A DNA stretch of 64,000 bases from Dasyornis broadbenti (taxonomy: Eukaryota; Chordata; Aves; Passeriformes; Dasyornithidae), in the NCBI GenBank assembly GCA_013397935.1, contig VZRN01003381.1, positions 467,874-531,873 of the forward strand, written 5' to 3'. Numbering within the stretch: position 1 is the stretch's first letter; each line of letters starts with the position of its first letter. Under the pieces are notes generated by a model. The model was not told where the DNA came from and made no database searches. It was given only the letters and a program-made list of their open reading frames with translations. Position numbers and translations under genes: made by a program. Below, one piece after another: positions 56,301-64,000 of this stretch.

Positions 56301-59300
56301 CTCTTCCCCTCCGTGCTCCCCACACGCAGTAAATTAACCTGCGGCTCAACCTCTCCGTGAGAACCTGGTGGGACATGGTACAAGGAGATGGATCCACTCT
56401 GGGATGACACTGGGATCTGTGTGGAGCTAGGAGAATGCCTGGGATGAAGCCAGTGGGGAGAGGGGGACCAGAGTGGCTGGAGGAGCCTGCAGGAACATGG
56501 AGCAGCTGAGCAGGACAAGATGTGAGAGAAGACCATGGATACCGGGGCATCCTTGGCTGTGGACACCTGGGCACGAGGTGAGCCCCGGAGCAGAGGCAGG
56601 TGAGCCATGCACGAGGGGCACCCACCTACCCTGCTCACTCCGGGGTTGCATCACCAGGGACACAGAGACACAAAGCATGGCCAGGCGAGCAGAGAGCAGG
56701 GAAGGCTTTTATCCCAACCACAAACCTACTGTGAAATTGATTGGAAACAATAGCAAAGAAAGAAACAAAGCCCAAAGCACCAAACCCAGTGCGCGGGGAA
56801 TTGGCCAGGGGCGAGCATTCTGAAAGCGCCGAGCAGAGACACGAGGACAAGCAAAGTGCAGGAAAACCTCTGTGTGAGTATTTTCCCCTGGAGGGATGTA
56901 CTTTTATGCAGTGCTGTAAAAAAAGGTTTGAGTTTTCTTTATGTAGCTTAATTTCATCTTGAAATGAAAAGCTACAAAAGTAAATGGAAAGAGCCCCCTC
57001 TCTGCTAAGCCTGGCTGCAGCCACCGTGTTGGACCTGCGGGTGCCCTCAGCTCTGTGCCCGGGTCGAGCAGCTCTGCGTGCCCAGCCCCAAAGGACACAC
57101 TCTGCACCCCAGAAAGAGCGGGGATGCCAGCCCCAGAGAAACAGGCACGTCCTGCTCCCCAGATGCCTTGGGGTGCTCCTGCTCCCACTGCTGCCATCAG
57201 GATGGTCACATTTAGGATCTATCCCTAAAGTGTGTCTTGTGCTCTCTGAATGTTAAGCATGGAGAGACCTCTGGGAGGTCTCCCACCCCACTGAGAGATG
57301 CAGCAGAGGGGACCCAAAAGTGACAGTCCTTCCAGAGCAGTTCTGTCTCTGTTGTGCCTGCTCCAGGCCCTGCTCAAGGCCCTGCTCATCCCGAGACATG
57401 GGTGCCCCAAACAGTGCCAATCCTGACTGGGCTGCAGCTCTATGGAAAACAGCCTATTTTATCTTTATTTGTCAGGATTTATATAAAAAGGCGATAGTTC
57501 AGCTCTAAATGTAATGATTTGGAAGAACAGCCCTCCAGTGGCCTCCTCAGCTAGCAAGGTGTCAATACCATCGATTGCTAAAAAAACGTGATAGCCCTGG
57601 CCCTGCATAGTGGGGGAATGCTCCTTCTCAGTCCGAGTCCCTGAACCACCCCTGCTCCAGGTCCCCAAACCACCTGAGCCCTGAGCCCCAAACAACTCTC
57701 GGTACCTTGCCCATGGGCAGCGTGGCTCTCTGTGTGCTCCAGAGGAAAGAAAGTAAGAGCTGCCTGTCTGTGGGAATACAGCGGGACAAGTAACACCAGC
57801 ACGGCACAGCGCTCTGTCAGCCATCTTACTGACCCTCCCAGGACGGGAACAAACGCCAAATGGGGAAGGAGACGCTCAAACACGAGTCCATAGTTAGGGA
57901 GAGAGTTACTCAGCTTGTTTAAAATGAGTCTGACTTCACAGAGAAGAAATACAGTGTTTTAAAATTAACGACACAGATGTCAGCCCCATTGTGGGGATGT
58001 TAAACTCTACAATTATTTGACAACCTTCTGCAGAGTTCTGTCCCTCATCATGCCTGGAACGGGGTGAGCGTGGACAGCACTGGGGTGGCAGTACCTGCTG
58101 CAGTGCAGGAGAGGTCCCCAGCAGCTTCCTGGGGCTGGTGACAGCCCACCCAGCACATGCCCCGCTCCTCGCTGCCGGGAAGCTCTGCTGACCCTCTGCA
58201 TGTGCTGTGCCAGGCAGCTGCTCCGTGGGCCAGCGGCCACGCAGCCATCTGCCAGTGCTCACCAGGGAAGTTGCTGCTCCTGAGACACAAACCTCCTTCT
58301 CACAGTCTGCCTGGCGCAGGTTGGGGCTGTGGGGCATCCCAGTCACATTTCTTTGGCCAGGTGAGCAAAGGGCACTGGGCAAAACCTGACCAGTTCTGGT
58401 GGCAGAGCAGCATCACCCGGCCCCTCCAGAAAACACCCTCACAGAACCCATCCAGGAGCAGAGAAACACACACTGTTTCTGTAAAAGTGACTTCAAACCC
58501 CCAAAGACTCATCCTGGTGCTGGCAGGGACTCTGCCGGAATCTGCCACTGGAAACAGGATCAGTGCATGGAGCGCTGTGCTCTGCGAGCAAGGTCACTGC
58601 GGCCAGCGAGCAGTGGCTCTGCTGCCACAGTGAGGGGCACGTGGGGGTCACATCGAGGGTCACAGTGAGGGTAACAGCTCACTCCTGCATCCCCCCGCCC
58701 CAGCAAAACCATCCCCGAAGCCCTGAGGCAGCTGGAGCAAGGAGAGGGTGCTCTGGAGCTGAGGGGCTCGGGAAGCACGTGTGAACATGCATGTGACAGG
58801 AGGGAGCACATACGTGTGCACAGGGCAGCCAGAGCAGAGTTATTTGTAAATAATCCTTAATTAATAAGATTTGCAGGCCTGGATGGCTCAGTGGATTCCA
58901 GGCAGGAACAACGACAATCTCCATTCTTCCACTTCTCAATTACAGCTTCGGGGAGGGAAGCAGGAACTGGCCAGGGTGAATTAGAGAGACTTTTGTCACG
59001 TTTAATATCACTTCATTTTGCAGACTGCTGACGCAGCGGGATTTCACAGCTTGGAATTTATGGTTCTTTTGAGAGACATGCGCAAAAAAGGACGAAAAAA
59101 TACCCTGCCATCAGCACAAAACCACCAACTCCGCTGGGAAAGAGCTGGGGTCTGTGGGACCCCCCAGGGATCCCCAGGGGAGCAGAACTCAGCAGCGTTG
59201 GGGTGCAGCACCCAGCTCCTCAGCTTCAGGTGAGCGCATCAAGGGGCCCTGGGAGACGCAGAGCTGCCCTCTGGCCGGGGTGTCCGTGTCCCCCAGGCCC

Positions 59301-59389
59301 TGCTCGCCGCACTCCCGCTCACGGCTCCCGAGGAGCAGCGGTGCCGGCGGTGCCAGGGATGGTGTTACACGGTGTTATTCGGCCCCAGG

Positions 59390-59570
59390 GGGTTTTATGT
59401 AAAATGACACACAATATAAATGACTGTTGTAAACAGAGAGTTTAATAAAGGGCTGTGTGCGAATTTTACAGCCTCCCCAAGGATAATTAAAATTATTTAT
59501 CTACTTACCTAGCTTGCCACCAGAGCAGTCTATTAATTATTATCTATTACACAGGGCCTGCTTTGCATGC
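59390..59570. promoter_or_regulatory. RBFOX3: AT-rich element with minus-strand donor GCTAG|GTAAGT
   Basis: A dense AT-rich block with ATTAAAATTATTTAT and TATTAATTATTATC. At 59509/59508 it has a consensus minus-strand donor and could hide a small 5' UTR exon, with an AG in TAATAG upstream. No coding content. Confidence 0.3.
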
Positions 59571-61369
59571 TGCCGGAGCACTGCCTGCCACCAGCACCAA
59601 CAAGAACACACAACCGCACTGGGAGGGCTGCGAGCCACGCCACCAGGATCCTGGGGTGCTCTGGCCCCCTCACAAAACCTGTGGGAGCATGAAGTACTCA
59701 GGATCAGGTGTTTCTCCACCAACCTGTTTTATAAAATAGCAGCTCCCCAGGGCCAGGAATGGAGCAGAGCACCAGGCACAGGGTGAGACAAAGCTCTCCC
59801 ACCTCGACTCCAGCACTGGGCAGACACAAGCACCAGGGATGGTTGAGGGAGATGCCACCAGTATGCCCTGACTGAGCAGCCCCTGGAGGGCCAGAAGCCC
59901 CTGAGGGAGCAGAGGGACACCAAGGGGCTTCATGGAATGCCTGAGCACGGTGGAGAGGGCTCATGAGGAGAGGCAGTCGCACACCCAGCGCGCCCGGTGC
60001 CGCAGCGGCCGCCCCGCAGTAGCCTGGCGCAGTGCTACCTGCTCCTCTCCATCTATTAGCGTGACAGAGCAATCATCGGCGCCGAGGCTCCGCGATCCCC
60101 TGGCTCCTCTCTGCACATAAAAGAGACCTCAGGGGGCTCCACTGTGCGGGTACTTAACATTGCTTTATTAGCTTAATAAACCCAGCGATGCTGCCAGAAT
60201 GTCCGAACGGCCTGCACGCCCTCCCCGCTGCAGGAGCGGCTGGAGTGGGGAGAACACCACGGCACGAGCCGTCAGCACGGCCCCTGCAGCTCAGCTGGCA
60301 CCCAGAGCCCTTGGCGAGGCATAGCCCTGAAGCCAGGGGGCCCAGAGCAGCCTGTTGGGAGTGGGGGATCCAGCTGCTCCCTGCCACCGCGGGCACCACA
60401 AGCTGTCAGCTCTGCCAGTGTGCCATTAATCACTGCTCCAATTGCTCTCCCTGCCCATCCTGCCCGGTCCCAGCACTGCCCTCGGCAGCCCCAGCACCTG
60501 CATGAGTGGGGCTGCTGTGGCACCTGGTGCTGCTGCCAGCACCAGCCCTGCTGGGACCCCCTGCAGTCCCCAGGACACGCGGGGACAGGCTGTGTCCAGA
60601 ACCTTCCCTCTTGGCTGACTAAGCTCCAGCGGGTCCAAGTCCTGGTTCTTGCGGCCCTGGCTGGCTGCACAGGGCAGGGCAGCCCCAGAGGCTGGTGGCA
60701 GCTCGGGAGAGGAGCCTGTCGTCCTCCAGCCATTGAGGTAACAGGGCTGCATGAGAGCGGCTCCATCATCAGGAGCTGGAGTCCCTCAGCAGCCTGCTGG
60801 GGGTATTTTCATCTCCTGGGGTGGCTCCTCTCCCTCAGCCCTGCAGGTCCTGGTTCGCGGCAGTGCCGGCTTCTCTTTGATCCTGCACAGTTACGCTTCC
60901 AGTCTCATAATCTAATAAAAGCCGCGTGATCGAATTCCAGGTCATTACTCAAGGAAAGAGACCCCCCCCACACACTGGCAGCAAGAGCTCCAACCCAATT
61001 ACAGCGTGCCCAGTGCTCCCGCCAGCTGCCTGCCACGTGCCAGCCTCGGCGGGCCCTGGTGCCACAAGCAAGATGCAAAAATGTTAATGGAGGCGCTTGA
61101 AGGCTGTGCCAGGGGGCTCTGGTCAGTACAGGCTCTTGGCAAAGCAGGCGCAGCTGCTCACGCTCAGCTCCCAGCAGCACCAAAGCAGCTCTGAGCTCTG
61201 CATCCTCCTCCTCTCCTGCCCACTGCCAGGGCTGCTGGCACGGGGCTGAACCGCCCCATGGGAGAGGGGCTGGTGACAGCTGACACGCAAGGGGCAAGGT
61301 CCTCAGCACAGGGAACCCCTGTGAGCTCCAAGCAAGCACATCACAGCCACTCGCATCCCCCAGCGCAGA

Positions 61370-61545
61370 CATGCATGTTTCAGATGTTCAATACCAAATA
61401 AAATCACCTTAACCAAGCCAGGACTCTCCAGAGGGAGTTGTTATGATCCAATTATTAAGGTTCTTAGAAATACCTCTGCCCAAATTAAGGTGTAAACGAG
61501 ACCATACGCCAGTCAATAGTATGGGTTTTATTTGATAGTAAATAT
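61370..61545. promoter_or_regulatory. AT-rich conserved-element candidate
   Basis: Contains CCAATTATTAAGG and CAAATTAAGG motifs and a TTTATTTGATAGTAAATATT segment, ending at the homopurine tract that starts near 61548. Confidence 0.35.
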
Positions 61546-61547
61546 TA

Positions 61548-61630
61548 GAGAGAAAGAGAGGAAAAGAGAGAAAGGGAGAAGTAGGAAGGGGGGGGGGTCA
61601 CAAAAGAGAGGGACAGAGACAGAATAAAGA
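61548..61630. repeat. homopurine GA-rich tract
   Basis: About 80 bases almost entirely A and G on plus (GAGAGAAAGAGAGGAAAAG-type), including a run of nine G, with one short CACA interruption. Potential triplex-forming sequence. Confidence 0.85.
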
Positions 61631-63399
61631 AAATATCGCTAGCCATGGATCCCAACAGCGTTGTGTGGATCCTCTCCAGCTGCTCTTCTTGGTGGTGATG
61701 GTCCCCCCCAAAAAGCACAGAATCCCCTGGGTTAATACACACTCAGGCCACGTGGCAACGTCCTGTACTGATGCTCCTGCTCCAGCACGCGTGCAGGGAG
61801 CAGAGAGGGGCAGAAGCCTTTGGACAGCCCCTGAGCCCCCGCCCCACTTGGGGTCAGGCTGCGCTTACCAGAGCCAGCAGGGCTCACCCCTAGCCCTGCC
61901 ACCTTCCCCTCTGTGCCTGCACCAGCCCCAGCCTTCGGGATACCGACTGTTTGTTCTCCCCTAAGCCACAGTGGCCCAGGGCCGCTCGTGCTCCGTTATG
62001 GAGAGAGCTCACAGCGCAGTTCCGTTGAGCTTGCAGAAACAGCGGCCTCTGAGGAGAAACCCACCCTGGCACTGCCGCGCTCGCTTGGGATGATGGACGA
62101 TTATGGACCATCTGCACTTCCAGGAGGGGATGGATTTATGGGCAGCACAGACAGTTTGCAGAGTGTCCATTACTATAACTCACTGGCCTCTCCAAAGCCG
62201 CAGTGAGCAGCCCCTCCACCGCTGCAGCGGGGTAGTTTGGGTTAAGCACGGCAGGAAGGAAAATCAATCACGTTGTTTTTATACAGCAGTGTCAGCGGGG
62301 AGGGGGAAGCCAGGGACCCCCAGGCAGTGCAGGGCAAGGGGCTCTGCCAGCAGCAGAGCACCTGGGCCTGAGCACACTGATCCTGCCTGGCTCCCGCAGT
62401 GCTGGCGGGGAGCAGCGGGGGAGGCAGTGGGGTCTCCTGGAAGGAGGGATGCTCCACTCTGGTTTCTGGTGATTGTGAGGTCCAGAGCACGTAGTCAGGT
62501 CCCACGGCCCTTTGGTGACTCAGCCCCAGTGATGAGAAAGCAGACACAACACCTGAGCACAGCAGCACATGGCCCCTCCACACCCTGCGCCCACCTGGGC
62601 ATGAACTTGGCACACCGAGCTGCAGATCAGAAGAAAAATACCCTGCAAAACCTCTATCCAATATGAAAAGTGATGTCCCAAACTATTTTTCACATCTGCA
62701 GAGCCGGAGAGAGCCATGGGTGTTTGCACCCCAGCTGCACTGTTTGTGAGCACCACGGTTCCCCGACACTGCCCAAGTTCACTCCAACAAGCCCCAGCCC
62801 TCTCTCCCCACTGTCCACAGGGCCCTGCCAGCAGCAGCCCCCTCCTTGTTCCCCCTTCTTGACCCCCTTTCCTGGCACCCACCACTTCCACCAGGAAGCA
62901 GTCCCCACCAGCAGGACCAAGCATCGACCAGCATGTCCCAGGAGCAAGTGGGTAGAAGGAGGCAGCAGATGGGACCTCTGAGCATGGAGAGATACATGTT
63001 GAATAACAATAGTGAATTCCCCTGAGCTCTGGTGTTTTTAATGCTGGATTAGGCTGTCAGGCAGCAATTAAATGGGGTAATAAAAAGCTAAGTGCTCATA
63101 TTTCAAGGTTCCTGCCTCCTGCGCGGTGGGGAGGAGCAGGGCAGGGGGCTGCTCTGCTCCCCACAGGGTCCAGCCTGGTGCTTCCAAGGAAGAGCAGAGG
63201 AACTTTGCAGGTGCTGCTGAGACACCCTCAACCCTGTGATGCTCGCAGCCTGCTGTTGCTACCTCTCCCACAGGATGTGCGGCCAGGAGCAGGCTGGCTT
63301 GTCCCATTCTAACTCCCCTCTCTCCCAGGATCCAGAAGTATCCCCACGAATGCTTCCCTTTCCCGTCTCAACACCCACTCCCAGCCCGTCACGCTGGAT

Positions 63400-63715
63400 C
63401 AGATGTAATGAACCCCTGTGCTTTTTTAACCTCGTCGTGCAGCTCCTGGTTGGGGCCTGGCTTTATCAGTTTTTATCCTGTGTAATATTCATCATGCTGG
63501 TTTATTTATGGGCCCCCTCTTCGGGAAGGTATTTTTCAGGCCGAGTGAATAAAACATAAGGCTGTGCGGGTTGTCAGAGGGAATGCGGCTCCTCTGATGT
63601 CAGCCTGACTAACGGCCTTTAGTTTTCTCCAACGACTGCACTTTGAGAGAAATTTATTTGTATTTGGGTTCCCGTTGGTCGGGGAGATTCTTTTCCCTTC
63701 AGAATAAATGAGGCT
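63400..63715. promoter_or_regulatory. long conserved-element (enhancer) candidate
   Basis: About 315 bases of balanced composition, distinct from flanking GC-rich DNA, with GTTTATTTATGGGC, GTGAATAAAACATAAGG, GAAATTTATTTGTATTTGGG and a near-repeat of TTTATTT/AATAAA-type cores. Open frames through it show no protein similarity. Confidence 0.4.
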
Positions 63716-64000
63716 TCAGATCCACGGCAAGGGGTGGAGCGTGATGGGTGGGTGCAGGCCCTCAGCCCCAGGGACAGTGCAGGAATGGGACCCCAGAGCA
63801 TGCGGCCGCTCCAGGACCCCTGCAGCAGCCATCCCAAGGTGGGAGAGCAGGACAGGCTGGGCCGGGCTGAAGCAGCCAGCCTGGGTCTCAGCACTGCCCC
63901 TGCCATGGCGACCCCAGACCCCTCCCCACAGTGCCTTCACTCAGAGGACTCCCTTGCCTGGGGACTGCACCCCAGCACTGGGTGCTGCCTCGGCTCAACA

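Larger units (their letters stand above)
47232..64000 (-). other. RBFOX3: RBFOX3 5' intronic region, segment 3
   Basis: About 16.8 kb without recognisable coding exons on either strand. It holds the densest series of AT-rich islands in the window, including 48180-48420, 50180-50345, 50740-50870, 51160-51300, 54120-54240, 55475-55600, 56720-57000, 57460-57600, 57890-58030, 58840-59110 and 63005-63110, plus those listed separately. Assignment to RBFOX3 follows from synteny and the absence of another gene. Confidence 0.5.

Noticed and set aside
61545..61742. 65-codon minus-strand frame with Leu/Ser-rich hydrophobic stretch
   Set aside because: It arises from reading the homopurine GA tract on the opposite strand (CTCTCT gives Leu-Ser repeats).
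1..64000. CRISPR arrays, operons, insertion sequences or phage-like systems
   Set aside because: The window is vertebrate nuclear DNA with introns. Tandem repeats seen are minisatellites without regular spacers, and no prokaryotic gene was recognised.

Overview
This is vertebrate, almost certainly avian, nuclear DNA. It shows split genes with GT-AG introns, CpG islands, high GC content and very short introns, as expected of a bird microchromosome. Translated exons identify four genes in the order known from human chromosome 17q25: CANT1 (minus), C1QTNF1 (plus), ENGASE (plus) and RBFOX3/NeuN (minus). Gene identities rest on remembered protein families, and no alignment was run. A compact non-avian sauropsid cannot be strictly excluded.

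Layout. Positions 1-3.4 kb are non-coding DNA downstream of CANT1, with a CpG-rich left edge. CANT1 (3411-5261, three coding exons) is complete. Its 5' non-coding exon probably lies in a CpG island at 6.3-7.1 kb that carries two ZNF143/M4-like motifs. A second CpG-rich block (7.4-8.0 kb) ends in a plus-strand donor and may hold the first exon of C1QTNF1, whose three coding exons (10597-11885) are complete. ENGASE follows (14048-18094). Its first exon is lost in or beside a 164-base run of N, which is flanked on both sides by tandem repeats. Its stop codon overlaps an ATTAAA poly(A) hexamer. RBFOX3 converges on ENGASE tail to tail. Its 3' end is near 18.96 kb, its eleven coding exons lie between 20870 and 27061, and the rest of the window (27.1-64 kb) looks like its long 5' intronic region.

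That 37-kb region holds no recognisable protein gene on either strand. It alternates GC-rich unconserved-looking DNA with many AT-rich, homeobox-site-like islands that stand out as conserved non-coding (enhancer) candidates. It also has a CpG island at 39.2-40.1 kb, and beside it an exon candidate (39088-39189) that splices in frame to the first shared RBFOX3 exon and would give a longer N-terminus.

Functions. CANT1 is a Golgi/ER nucleoside diphosphatase that supports glycosylation. C1QTNF1 is a secreted collagen/C1q-domain protein. ENGASE is a cytosolic de-N-glycosylating endoglycosidase. RBFOX3 is a neuronal splicing regulator that binds (U)GCAUG. They are neighbours by conserved synteny rather than members of one pathway. 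I see no prokaryote-type system, CRISPR array or intact transposon, and I cannot claim a new biological system. The most novel-looking items are the RBFOX3 alternative N-terminal exon, the (U)GCAUG cluster around its weak 93-nt exon, the stop/poly(A) overlap and tandem acceptors in ENGASE, and an 18-bp palindrome inside a Z-DNA-like tract.
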